Below, one piece after another: positions 23,845-36,082 of a DNA stretch of 64,000 nt. The translations under genes were made by a program, and so were the position numbers. Location of the stretch: the NCBI GenBank assembly GCA_003024785.1, contig PUQB01000005.1:601217-665216 (forward strand). The letters are read 5' to 3'. Within the stretch, counting starts at the first letter, position 1; each line of letters opens with the position of its first letter. The stretch comes from Selaginella tamariscina. Taxonomy: Eukaryota > Streptophyta > Lycopodiopsida > Selaginellales > Selaginellaceae. Below the pieces are notes generated by a model. It was not told the DNA's origin, made no database searches, and saw nothing but the letters and a program-made list of their open reading frames with translations.

Positions 23845-25020
23845 ACATGGAAGGTGCGGCGGATTTATCTCGCCACACCTTTTATGCCTCCTGAAAAAGT
23901 GGGCGGATTAATCTCGCCACCCTTTTGGACCCCCTGAATGGGTGTGCAAGATTAATCCCACCACCCTTCTCGGTCTCAGAGAGAACTAGGCAGGATTTAT
24001 TTAGCACACCCCTTCATGTGATCCAGAAGGGTGGCGGGATTAATCTCGCACACCATGGAAGGGATGGTGGAATTAATCTCTCCACCTTTCTCAGCCCCCT
24101 GAATTAGTATATAGTAACCCTTCTCCGTCTCAGACAGAAATGGTCAGGATTGATTCGGCTCACTAATTCATGAGACAAAGAAGGGTGGTGGGTTTAATCT
24201 CGCCGCCCCTTCCATGCCTGGTGGGCGGGATTAATCCTGCCCACGACACTCTCATATGGATTAAGGTAGTTGGCGGGATTAATCCCGCCACCCCTTCTAT
24301 GCCCGGTGAAGGGAATTAATCCTCCCTATATTTTTACGCCTCCTCGGAAGGACAGCGAGATTAATCCCGCTACCAGGCATAGAAGGGTCAATGAGATTAA
24401 TCCTGCTGCCCATGGCTTGCGCGAAGGACAGCGGGATTAATCTTGCCACCCTCTCGTAAATAATGTGCACACACACATATATATGGGTGGTGGGATTAAT
24501 CTTGCCACCCTCCGCGAAGGGATGGGCGTGCGGCGGGATTAATCCCACTGCCCAAGCCCTTTCATGCAGGTCATAGGCGGCGGGATTAATCCCGTCACCC
24601 AGGCCCTTCACATAGGCCATGGGTGGCAGGATTAATCCACCGCCTAGGCCCTTCACGCAAGCCATGGGCAGCGGGATTAATCCCACCGCCCTCTGCGCAG
24701 GGCATGGGCGTGCGGCAAGATTAATCTTGCCGCCCAGGCCCTTCACACATGCCATGGGTGGCAGAATTAATCCCTCCGCCCTCTGCATAGGGCATGGGCG
24801 TGCGGCTGGATTAATCCTGCCACCCAGGCCCTTGACGCAAGGCATGGGCGTGCGGCGAGATTAATCCACCGCCTAGGCCCTTCACGCAAGCCATGGGCGG
24901 CAGGATTAATCCCGCTACCCTCCGTGCATGCCATGGGCGTGTAGTGGGATTAATCCTGCGACTCATGAAGTTAACCAAATAGCATGCGTGAAGGGCGGCA
25001 GGATTAATCCCGCCGCTCAT
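23845..25020. repeat. Palindrome array 1 (about 26 units)
   Basis: About 26 imperfect copies of GGCGGGATTAATCCCGCC occur at a spacing of roughly 35-50 bases. Examples near consensus are at about 24222, 24272, 24580 and 24998. From about 24530 the spacers are themselves repeated (AGGCCCTTCACGCAAGCCATGGGC), so that part is a tandem repeat of about 45 bp. The ATTAAT core is the best conserved part and the flanks vary. A 182-codon frame on the minus strand is read-through of the repeat, not a gene. See the matching arrays at 41480-42243 and 57696-57745. Confidence 0.9.
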
Positions 25021-25028
25021 GAGGGTCA

Positions 25029-25099
25029 CATATATATATATATGTATATATATATGGGAATGTGCGTACAGAAAAATCAATAAGATTATATAGATACAA

Positions 25100-25133
<34 letters not shown>

Positions 25134-25256
25134 TTGTATATGTATATATATATATTATATAATATGTATATCATGTGTGTGCATGTGTGTGCAAGAGATA
25201 GATAAATAAATAAAATTATACACACACACACACACACACACGTGTGTGTGTGTGTA
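25029..25256. repeat. Microsatellite block (TA)n / (CA)n / (GT)n
   Basis: Alternating TATATA runs, two CA runs and one GT run, including a CACACACGTGTGTGTG palindromic centre around 25240. It separates array 1 from the second copy of the FCP1-like gene. Confidence 0.9.
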
Positions 25257-25749
25257 TGTATTGCTCACAAAAGTTTTCTTTCTGAGGCATGTATCCAACT
25301 AATTCACTAGCTCATCCATGGTATTGATATTATAATATGGGTCGAAAGTGATTGGATGTTCTTCATTATTCTTAATTGATTAATCTCCCAATGAAGCCCA
25401 ATTAATTTTTCATTCTTAAAGAAGTATGACTTGCTTTCCTTTGTTATATCTTAAAATTCGAGAGGTTTATAACATATTCGCTGGTCAAAAATCTAATATT
25501 TAAGAATCACTTCTTCTGCAACACTACAATGTTTCTTAAGCAAATTCAGCAGCGGTGTTAAGTTGTGAATATGCATGTATTAACCAAATCCCCACAAGTG
25601 CACTCCAACCCCGAGCAAAAAATGATATCATGTCAAAATTTACTATAACAAGGAATGAAATCTCTTTTTTTAATTTCTTTTTTTTTATCCTCAAGCCTTT
25701 GTCAATGAAGTAAAACACCATTGACATTTAACAATACAATATGACCATG

Positions 25750-25754
25750 GGTAA
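25750..25754. other. Empty target site matching the solo LTR at 9199-10906
   Basis: The sequence CCATGGGTAACAAGGGGTAG here corresponds to CCATGGATAA before, and GGTAACATGGGGTAG after, the solo LTR in copy X. It shows the pre-insertion state with a single GGTAA. Confidence 0.85.
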
Positions 25755-27596
25755 CAAGGGGTAGCGTTGCCTCTCGAATACTTTACAACTCACTTGTTTG
25801 GTCCCTTTCACATTTATCTTTTGACGCTATATTATTGCCGATCTCTTATTATTTACTTGTACATCATCCTAGATTCAGATATTGCAGGCACTAAAAAAAG
25901 TGATTTAGGAACTAAAGGCAATAGAAATAGTGATGCAGAAACTGAAGTGGTCCCCATAGTAAAGATGTTTTGAGCTGCATTATTATCCATTTCCTATATA
26001 AACTCTATCATTTTGACATGTGGCACAAGAAATTTTTGCCAAACCCCTCTTTTACCTCATGCTGCTACCGAAAATCCATGTTCTCGACTATTTTATTACA
26101 TCTGCAAAATGATAGTTATCTAGCCTTATAATTAACAAGGTATATTATTTAGCTTGTTAATGTGTGACCCATGTTTGAACTAAAAGCTTCTTTAATCCTT
26201 GAGAATTTATTTTATGTATAAACATAAAAGAAATATACAAAATGCCTTATGTTACATTCATTTACAATTATTTATCACTCTAACAATTCATTAACAATTA
26301 TTTTTCGCTGTTACCTTTTGAATGAGGCAAAGAAGGTTTTAGCCGCTTGAAAGATTGTTCAACATCTCTCGTTTCTTCTATTGATGTTTTCATGATCAAT
26401 GGAGTAAATGAATCTTCTGTACTCGAGATAACTTTTGGTCTACTATCTGGTTCAAGATTGTTCTCACCGAGATTGAATCAGATTCCTCTTCAGAGCTATC
26501 GCACTTCTCGGGAAGGAACTTTCCCAAATACTCCTGTATGGGTCTGTTGGGGTAGTTAGTTGAGAACCTCTCTATCCATTTGTTTAAGTCCTCAACCATG
26601 GTCTTATCATTTTCAACAGCAAACACACATGTATCCCAAAGGTAACACTCCTTCAAGACGGATCTTCTAGTGCAGTAGTAAAAAACCCATGCATTACTGT
26701 GAGGACCCCTGATCAAGTTGATGATGCTCCGTGCACCTTAACTTGTAATGTTTGGATAATGTACATGGAGGTTTAGGCCCGTTGGAGTGCAAACAAATGT
26801 CTAGCCAGTCATTTGGAAATTTAAAATTGTTTGGCGCATTCCTAACAACCAAGTGAACAATTGCATCAATACACTTGGGATTAGCATCATTCATATAAAA
26901 TTCAGTTCAACGATGTCTATTCTTCTTGGCAAAGACGAAGGCAAAAGTATCGGTGATATGAGCCAGAATCAAGAAATAAATACCTAAAAACGTAGATATC
27001 AGTTAAGTGTGCAAAAATTCAATAATAAATACCTTCTCTACACATGCTTGCACAACTAAGTTTCTCCACCAAATCCTCTAGTGCCTTTTTAAGGAAGGAT
27101 TTTTTGACACATGCCGATCCATCATGAACATTTGAAATGGTTTCTTGTAAGTAGTGATGTTACCCATAAAGTCTTCGAATTCGACAACAAACATCTGTAA
27201 GGCTTGTCATGATTCGTAGCATTTATAAGGTTTAACTTGGTTCTCCGCTGCTGAAGGACTGTCATAAGAGAAGGCATCATTGAGATGTTCTCCTTTTTGG
27301 CGTTGGTATACAATAGATTCTTGCTTAGATCTTTTGATTGGTTCACCCATTGGACAAGCATATTATCATCTATCACATGCAGATATTTGCTTTGTATGTT
27401 AAAGTCGAGGTCCAACCTAGTTTATGATAGTGTATTCCCAACCACTCCTTGAAGTGCCTGATCGTCTTTAGCTCCATTGCCTTGAGATGAAAAGGAGAGG
27501 TGGGCCTACTGTTATTAATATGTAGTTTGCCATCAACCACCAAATCAGTTAAGACATCCATCTCCTCCACCGTTGTTCTGCTCAAAAGTTTCAACC

Positions 27597-27601
27597 ATGT
27601 G
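27597..27601. other. Empty target site matching LARD copy B
   Basis: The phrase TTTCAACCATGTGAGCTTAA is continuous here. In copy X the LARD at 12730-22220 sits within it, with ATGTG duplicated on both sides. Confidence 0.88.
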
Positions 27602-27825
27602 AGCTTAAAGTTATTCTTTACATCCTTCGCAGATTGAACAGACTTAGCCTTTGCCGTTTTAGTGAGTTTCTTGACTTCTTCGAGGGCTCCCCTTCACTTG
27701 TCTGCTTCTTCTTCTTCAGTGTTCCTTTTATGAATGATTCCATAATCCCACTCATTTGGCAAAGACCTTGTCATCGGGGCAAGAAATCAACATTATCAGA
27801 AAGGATGTTTCCTTCTCGCCCACCT

Positions 27826-28440
27826 CAAGAAGCATTGATAAAGTCACGATTAACAAAACTGCAAAAGAATGTATGTTTTCTGAAGCTTAAAGCAATTACA
27901 AAATTATAAAATATAGTATATTTAATATTCATAATTATAATAAACTCTTTAATAATACTACCAAATTGTTTACTTAACTACATAAATTTATAAAAAGATA
28001 TGGAATCTTGATATAGGATTTTATATATATATATATTATTAGTACAAAGTTTTAATTAATGTTATATTTAAATATTAATATTTTAATAACAACATAAATA
28101 TTTATATAATGTAGCTCTCATGTTCTTTAATAATTTTTATATTAAACCCATACAATCTTAAATATAATTATTATATAGCTTTATATATTATTAATTTTTG
28201 GTCGATGAATGGTATAATTTATTAAAGGGGTCAATTACAGAAATATAATGTTCTAAAGAATATTCTGTCTTCAAACATATATTTTAAAGAATATTCTTTT
28301 TTTAAACATATATTATTCTAAAGAATTTCTTTAATATTAGAAAATGCTAAGTAAATAACTAAAATTGCTACTTATTAAGAAATGGGACTATAAACATTTC
28401 CATTTTAGTTACAATTTGCATACTAATTATGCTGCCCATA
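27826..28440 (+). mobile_element. Z-transposon tail, second copy
   Basis: The first about 60 bases repeat the last codons and stop of the Z transposase (45598-45661), and the following AT-rich stretch matches 45662-46128. The rest of the transposase gene is absent: the FCP1-like copy Y stands between this tail and array 1. It is either an internal deletion with filler DNA or the end of an element carrying a foreign gene. Confidence 0.75.
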
Positions 28441-29556
28441 TCTCACTTGCTCAGCCTAGGGGTTAGCCTACCCTTATCCTCATGTGTCATCATGTTGGAC
28501 ACACATATTAAGTGTCTAACCAAACATCCTAACTCACATTGTCCATGCCCTTGACTAAGTATTTGTGTGGGTTTTCGAGTCATATTTTCCAAGTGTGGGC
28601 TTCTTGGGTTTGAGCCCTTGTCTCTAGGGAGCTATGACAATAGCCCATGTCTTAGAAAATGCTACATGTAACACTAGGATGGATCTCGTTTAATGAAGCA
28701 TTCAAGGTATGACCATCGAGGTTGTGTCCCAAGTTTTAAGCTGAGGGGTTGGTGATCTTGGTGAGTGCACATGCTTGTGTTTTGGATATGGGGTGTTGAG
28801 CTTTGGGCAACTACTCAAGGGAGGTGAATTCTCTTGGCCAAGTGTGCTTGCAAAGCACGCATGGCTAGAGGTGAACATTATCCTTGGGGTGTGTGAACAT
28901 GTCCCAAGGGTTGAACAACCTAAGCTCTTTGGAGAAGGCCTTCCTAGTCACACACATGGTTCCCTCTAGGAAGCACATGGCCATGGTTGCTTAACTTTAT
29001 TCTTGAGTGTTTGCTTAAGTCTGGTCACTAAATACTTTAACCCTAAAACCAGGGTATGGCTTGGCCACCCAAACCCATAGGGGCTAGTCATTGGTCAAGT
29101 TACCTCTCATTGTCCTTTGGATTATACTCGAGTGAGGTTGATTCTTCAAGGTGCAAGATGATGCCTTAGCTTTGTCATGGGATATGTGTGGAGCACATGT
29201 CCCTTTAGTGGAGCTAGGGCATGAGCTGTCTAGGTCTATTGGGTAGGACCCAAGTTTACTAGGGTTATCCTTTAGAGTTATGAGGGTAGGAATTCTAAAA
29301 AGACTTAGGCTAGACCCTAAGTTTCTTGCATGCTATAGCATTTCAATTTGACCCTAGGAGTCGATAGGGTTGTCCTTAAAGACTTAGCGTTGCTCACACA
29401 CAATAATAATGCAAAAAGCACTTGTTGACCCTTTCAAGTCAAAACTCAAACAATGTTGGAAGAGTGTTCATATGATTTATTAACTCTTCACAGTATGTAT
29501 ATGTGTGTGTATTTCTTACAAGTGTACCTCTCCCTCTCTCTCCATTTTATACAACC

Positions 29557-29580
29557 TATATATATATATATATATATATT
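29557..29580. repeat. (TA)n microsatellite
   Basis: A pure TA run of about two dozen bases within the decayed LARD internal region. Confidence 0.8.
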
Positions 29581-30860
29581 GCATATGCAGCTTTATATGG
29601 ATTAACTAGTATTTTGAAGTTATATAAATTTCCTGAAACACACACATTTAAAATACATGTATTTCAAGTTTTGGAGTTTATGTGTGAGAATAAACACTTT
29701 ATTTTTATGGAAAGTGTGTAATAAACTCTCACTAGTGGTTGCAAATAAGTTGTATAGTTATAATATAATGAAGAGATGAAAAGATAAATAATGTGTAAGT
29801 TATATTAACATATAATAATATGTTAAAGAATTGATTTTAAAGTGGCTATATAGTCAAGATATTATTTATGTTCATATTTTTTCAATACAAATAACATTTT
29901 GTTGACTCATTTATTAAGTTTAGATCATTAGGTTTGAACCAATATAATGTGAAACCTTGGTTACTTGTGAGTGCACATTTGGTACTTGATGATGTTTAAT
30001 ATGACATTGTACTAGATACTTGTAGTTCTTCTATGTGATTATGAGAAAAACTTGGCATAATAGTTTGTGGCAGTATAGGGATTCAAGACTACACTCATAT
30101 CCATGTAATGTGGGGGTCGATTGCGTGGTTTACTAGAAATAAAAATAATGAAGGTGTTTGATGCACACATATACATTTTAATGTTAACTCTTTATGCTTG
30201 GAACTAATAACAGTTTTTGCAATGTGGGGAGGGCTCTTGACCAAAAGGGTGATTCACCTTTTATATTTTAGACTTTGGAAGTATGTGTAATTGTCTATGT
30301 AAAACTGGTTATAAATGACTTGATAAAGTATAGTATAATATGTGCTAAATATTAAGAATATAAACATTTAATATTATGGCTTAGTTATGACCTAATAGAA
30401 TGGCCATAATCATGAGATATATAAACTCAAAAGGGATTTGTGTTTGGCATTTTGGTATGTGGTACCTTAATGTTATAACATTTTTAATAAGTTAATAATG
30501 AGGAAGTTGTTGAACATGTTGTTTTGAAAGTAATGTGATAGCTTGTCGGGTTGTTAACTCTCCAAAATGAGTCATAATGTATTTTAGTTTGGTGTACTTA
30601 AATTGGGTAATTTAAACAATTTGAACTTTTTGCTAACTCCAAAATGATTAATATTAATTTTTGGTTAACTTTCTTAATGTAACCTAGTTTTGAAGTTGGT
30701 CATCAATGAAGACTAACATTGTTCAGTGTCATAGTTTTAATCATTATTGCTATTTACTTTGAAGGTTAACTATTTAGATGGATTAGGAAATAAACTCTTT
30801 TAATGCATTTAGGTATCTAGGGATAGTTCGATCAGGTGTTGTTAAATATCTCTAGGAAAT

Positions 30861-31422
30861 TGTTATAACCTTTCCCTCTCCCTTAAGCAAACAAGGCAAA
30901 GGGCTAATTTCTAGTCACTCTGACCCATTTCTCTTGGGTCTTTTTCTCATACATCCCACAATGTTTACTTAAGTGATCAAACCACCATGTTAAAATTATG
31001 ACACTCATCACCCCTTTGAAAAAGTGGATGTCTTCATCAAGAGTTGCTATTATCACTTCCCTCTTATAGTCACCCATGATAAACCTTATATTGGCAATCC
31101 CCAAAGAATCCCATGCCCACTACTTCCCCTTCTCTATCGGGTGAAGCACATGAGGCCTACTCACCAACAACTGGCTTGGTCTGGTGAGAATTAACCCGCT
31201 CACTTGGTGTATAAATTCACAAGCTTGTCCCTAATGATAATCAAACCCAAGACTACTCCAATATCAAATGTCATAAGCTTTTCCTCTCCCTTTAAGTCAA
31301 CAACGCTCAGAGCCAATTGATGTTTATGAGAGGGTTCATGGTCACTTTGACCCATATTTGCTTAGGTCTTTTTCCTATATATCCGACAAGGTGGTCAACC
31401 CATCAGCTTAGAACTATGAACA
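30861..31422 (-). mobile_element. TRIM (miniature LTR retrotransposon)
   Basis: Two direct terminal repeats, 30861-31003 (143 bp, TGTTAT...ATGACA) and 31269-31422 (154 bp, TGTCAT...GAACA), share most of their words (TTTCCTCTCCC, TCACTYTGACCCAT, TTGGGTCTTTTT-like) and enclose about 265 bp. On the minus strand the inner flank by 31268 reads TTTGATATTGGAGT, a worn iMet primer site, and the flank by 31004 is the complement of a polypurine tract (CCCCTTTGAAAAAG). AAAT occurs on both outer sides. The 3' LTR of the decayed LARD continues after it. There is no coding potential, which is typical for TRIMs. Confidence 0.72.
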
Positions 31423-31739
31423 AAATTACAATTTACCTTTTAAAAAGATCTTTTTTTTCTTCATTTTGATTAGATCCCTAGTTGATTTTTTTGGGTTTGG
31501 CATGTCAAATAAAGCTAGAAACACCCCTAGGATTGACCTAACCCCATGCCCTAAATGGGGGGCGCTCCATCACATAAATTAAGTAGAGTAGGTTTCTAGT
31601 GAGAGATTAAAAGGTTTTTAGTTTCTTCCTTTTCACCAACATGAGCCTAGCTTATGTCGTCAAGCCACACCCTTTGTGATGATCAAACTTTTGACATTTA
31701 GGGGTATGTCACACCCTAAGGGAAATGTCATGGTTCTTA

Positions 31740-34700
31740 CTTAGTGAAGTTACTTCAAATAAATCAAGTTCACTTCAAAAGCCTTTTTTATAACACCAAC
31801 TAGCTCTTTTTTTTTTAATGATTAAGGAAAGAGAGATCGTGATATGATATGTAAACTTACTCTTTGCATTAGCACACTGCTAAGCTTAGGTATGCCATAT
31901 TTAACTTCTTTGTTTCAGTAACCAGTCCAAACACTTGAGAGGTTAGTTAACTCCTTTCATCTAGTAACTCGTTTTCACACTTGGGAAGCTTCTAGTTAAT
32001 GTTGTTTATCGACCCTTAGATTATTTCTTAAAATAAACATAATTGGCAACTCCATTGTCAAATGCACAATAAGTAATTTGAATTCATCTCCAATGCTTAA
32101 CCCAATGCCCTATTGGATTTTTTTGATTTCTCATATTTTCATTTGACATGTTTTCTTATCACTCCTTTTGCAAGGGTTTGCTATCATACCTCCTCCCAAG
32201 CTTAGTGGACAACTATGCTAGACAAGGTGTGAAACCAATATCAAGTGTAAGAGTATGTATTCCTCACTTCCTATGCTCTATAACACTGGCCAATTTAAAG
32301 AGCAGACATAAGCTAGAGTAACTCGACATGGAAGTTCATACCTAGTGCCTCAACTCTAAATACCATGATGTTAGTTGATACGTTCACAATATACTAATTT
32401 CTCAAAGAAAATAACAATTAAGTTGATTCAATAATTTCTAACTACTTATCTCACTAAATTTAAAATACTGAATTTCAAAATTTAATTCTTACGATAAGTC
32501 TCTTTGAACTTGTATTGAATGCATGTAATATTATATCCATTTTTAACTCTAAAATGTAGTGTTCCTCCCAAGTTGTATATTAAAGTATAACATCTTTATT
32601 AATTTAAATATGTTTGACAAGTACCTTTAAACTAATCCATATTTCATGAATAATTGCACTTTGATATTAATAAATAACAATTACCTAATCTTTAAATCTA
32701 AATTTACTTAACTGGAACGCTATGCAATAGTTTAAGGATTAAATAAATCATAAATCATCATTTGGTTTATCTAATTGATTTAATAAAATACTAACTTCCA
32801 CACTAAAATGTTATCATGACATTGAAATGCTTTAATAACCTTATATTTTAATAATATTTCATAATTCAACTAAATTTCCAAATATAAATAAGATATAGTT
32901 CAATATATTAAACGAAAATATACATCATTCATTTTAGACATTTAGCAATTCTATAAATTAACCACTCAAGCAATGTATTGAGACACTCTTTTTAATTTCC
33001 TAGTTAACTCAAAAATGTATTTGAAGTTAGAATACTATCTCAAGATTATGACCACCCTATTTAATCATAACCAAGTCACAATATTAAGTGCTCATGTCTC
33101 AATATTTAACTAATATTTTTTATACTTTGCAAAGTTATTTATAACCAATATTAGAAAGAGTAATAAACATTTTTAAAGTCTAAATTATAAATATTTTAAT
33201 AAATGAGGTGATAAAAAACATTACATTCTCGAATCAAATATGTAATCATACACTAGGGATTTTGAATTACGATTGTTATAAAGGGAGACATTATTTTTTG
33301 AGCTATCTTAACAACTTGACATCATAACTTTCATAAATATTGAACCAAACTCCTCAAGGAACTTCATCAAATCTTAAGTTAATCCATCAACAAACTTAAG
33401 GACACATCAACCCTTCAGTTTAAAATTTTTGCTTTCCAACATTCCAGAGGATTGAAGTACTGTGTATAATTTTCAACATTCACATTTATGATCATGATGC
33501 AAAGTTAGAAAACCGGTTCAAACAATGCTAACTTCTAAATCTCATTAAATATTGGCTCCCTTGAAGAGGTACATGCACTCAAACTTTCAACATATACCGC
33601 AACCATTTATGACTCATTGACATGTCTAAACATGACCTATCAAAGTTAGCAAATTTCCTTACCTAAATATATAGATAGAGATGTAGATAGTAAACTCAAA
33701 GCCCCTATTAACCAAGGAATGTAATAAAATACATATGTGTGTGTTGTTCACCATGCAAGACTTCCTATACTCAATAAAGTGGAAATGTAATGTACATTCC
33801 AAACATTGCCGCTTTGGTAGACCACACCAGTTACCTAAAGATTGCATCAATAGAAATGTAATATTAAATGCCTCTATTATCATAAGTTGTTATCTCATCT
33901 TTATCTCACGATCTCACATGAAACATAGCTATAACCAAGTTAACCATGCTAGCTAAAATTGAACACATAGTGCATGCTTACAACTATTTAAAGTTTCAGG
34001 TTATACTTGTCTAAATCAAGTAACTTGAACTTAATAAACATCAAATTTAAGTTCAACACTATAACATGTTTCTTAAGTTAACACTCTTGACACATATGCT
34101 CTAGTATTAACCCATTTCACACTTTGTATTAGAATTTAAATTATGTGTTATACCAATTTCATACATCTTTAAAAAAATAGATTTTTTTTTAAATTTTTTT
34201 TTTTTATAACAATGTGTACACTTAACATATCCAACGATCACTTCATAAAACTTAATTTGTAATTTAAAAGAAATTGACACATCATGTCTTGTGGAAGTTA
34301 ACATATGTAAATGTATAGTAAAGTAACTTAGGCAAAAGTAAGATAAAGTAACTTTAATATGCAACATGGAAGTTGCTTTATGAGTGCTACCTTGATATTA
34401 CAATTCATAACCCATATGCTAAGACTAAGGCTTCTTGCATTCAACTCAAATGGCCGATAAACATAAACTCTAATACCAAATGCTAGAATTTTAATTTGAA
34501 GAACCGACATGTGGTAACACATGGTTGTTAAGTGACCATTTAGCATTAATACCATGTCTGAGCAACACTAAGTCTTTCAAATGACCCCAAGAGTCTAACC
34601 CAAACAACTTAAGATCATGCCCCATGAGACTTAGACATGCTCATGCCCTAACCTTGTCAAAGAGACGTGCCTTGCACATACCCTTGTGATAGAATTAAGG

Positions 34701-35142
34701 CATTATGAGTTAACCCCTCATCCATGAGTATATCCCTTATAAGGCGACGAGGGGTACCTTGACCCATGACTAATTCAACAATTTGAGTAGTCAAGTCATA
34801 CCCTAGTCCTAGAGCTAGTACATAGTGAGGACATAAGTGTGCACCACAGATAGACATGAGAGTTTTACTAAGTGAATCCACTAAGGCTAGGTTTTCACAA
34901 GAATAAGTACATAACCACATGAGTGCTTCACAAAAAGCCCCTACTAACAAGCTTAGGTTGTTCCTCCCCCGGATGTGCTCACATCTTCAAAATGAAAACC
35001 CCTAGTCAAATGTGCTATTTAGCACACTTGGTTATGAGACCTAATCCCCTGAGTGGATGCCTAAGGCTTAGCACCCTAATGCAAATTTATCATGCCTACT
35101 TGCCACCACTTGGCATTAAACCCATGACACAACCCTAGAGGG
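31740..35142 (-). mobile_element. Strongly decayed LARD copy (-)
   Basis: Internal LARD sequence in reverse runs from about 31750 to 34486, followed by LTR sequence from about 34487 (worn start, CTAGAATTTTAATTTGAAG) to about 35142, where it breaks off at the R-element. Head-to-head placement with the plus-strand copy to its left indicates rearrangement or two independent insertions. Only short frames are present. Confidence 0.6.
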
Positions 35143-36082
35143 TCGGAACGCCAGGAGTTGATATGCACGTTGTGCAGCGAACACCATCCACTGTATCGAT
35201 GCCCCTGGATCGCGATGCTCAAACCCATGCTGGAAGCACATGTACCAAAAGCCACAGGGGTGGCCGAGGGACCAGCCCTGGCCACAGCAACTCTAGGTTC
35301 CACACCGCAGGCCCACCATGTAGAACCGTCAACCCTCGAGCTGCAATGCGGGGCAATCATGAGATCCCAAGCCCAATAGACCATATGACTAGTCAACTTG
35401 GAGGAGAAAGACAACAGGGAGTCCAGTGAAGAGGAAGTGGCAGCCGGACTTGGGAAACCAAGCCAGTGGGAGCAAAAATGTGTTGAAGTGGAAGCGGCTG
35501 TAGAACAGGTAAGACTGGCACAAGGTACCTAAGGGCCCTCGCTGATGGACTGGGAGGAGGCACCAGAAAGAGGGGCCGCATAGTGGCTACCTTGGAGAAG
35601 GGATGAGAGGAAGGTAGCCCTCGCTGGGAAGATGCAAGAAACCCACATGTCGATAACCTTAGGGGAACTGCTACGTTTATCCCCATGGCTGTATGAAGTC
35701 CTCACCAGAGAGTTGCACGGGGCCACAGTCATGGACCCAAGGGTTGCAACAACAGCAGTAGACTTTATGGACGATGTACCAGCCATACCCGTTCAAATGG
35801 CAAGCCGTACAGTCCACAACGTAATCATAGATGGGGGATCAGGTGTGAACATCATGTCCACAGAACTCCATCAACAACTGGGAATGCCACCCCCGAAGCC
35901 CTCACCCTTCCTCATACGCATGGCGAACCAAACCAAGGTGGTCCCTAAGGGCATCATGAGGAAGGTAAGCATTAGGATCCAAAGCATCAAGTTCCTGATA
36001 AACGGACATGCACGCAAAAGGAGGGTTCAACTTACTCTTGGGCCGGCCGTGGCTCCAGGGTGCAAGGGTACAACACGATTGG
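35143..36082 (+). pseudogene. R retrotransposon: gag zinc knuckle and protease
   Basis: Near 35163 the frame gives CTLCSEHHPLYRC, a CX2CX3HX4C knuckle of gag. After a stop-containing linker, the frame at 35632-36207 gives GELLRLSPWL and then NVIIDGGSGVNIMS at about 35817-35858, the aspartic protease active site (D-G-G-S-G in place of D-T/S-G). Around 36010 the frame shifts and the protease C-terminal GGFNLLLGRPWLQGARVQHDW is read in the next frame. It is cut at 36082 by a minus-strand LTR of the same family. Without RT next to it, this is a 5' fragment of an R element. Confidence 0.8.

Larger units (their letters stand above)
25258..27825 (-). pseudogene. FCP1-like HAD phosphatase gene, copy Y
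   Basis: This is a second copy of the gene split across 8605-23290, without the two retroelement insertions. On the minus strand from 27745 it has the Lys-rich exon, the frames at 27594-27122 and 26894-26396 (CTRRSVLKECYLWDTC, then an acidic tail), the segment at 25990-25770 and the start of the HAD domain (DVNG-like at about 25730, then the frame 25727-25536). It ends abruptly at 25258 in the microsatellite, so the NNSP end is missing. Its 5' end is cut at 27825 and joined to the tail of the Z transposase gene. Frameshifts are frequent, so it is a pseudogene. Confidence 0.6.
28600..31725 (+). mobile_element. Strongly decayed LARD copy (+)
   Basis: LTR-like sequence is recognisable at about 28600-29452 (ending AAAACTCAAACA), internal sequence at 29453-30726 and a 3' LTR from 30727 (TGTCATAGTTTTAATC). 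The 3' LTR is interrupted by the TRIM at 30861-31422 and continues to about 31725. Many changes and deletions mark it as much older than copies A and B. Start and end are approximate. Sequence 28441-28600 is unassigned. Confidence 0.6.

Noticed and set aside
24297-24845. 182-codon frame on the minus strand, and neighbouring frames with KGLGG/INPAA repeats
   Set aside because: It is a read-through of the palindrome array; the peptide repeat follows directly from the 45-bp DNA repeat and has no independent support.
23845-25020. CRISPR-like appearance of regularly spaced palindromic repeats
   Set aside because: The repeats vary, the spacers are themselves repeated, there are no cas genes and the context is eukaryotic.
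31010-31110. Minus-strand frame 30904-31104 as a small gene
   Set aside because: It spans the TRIM LTR and its internal region and has no motif.
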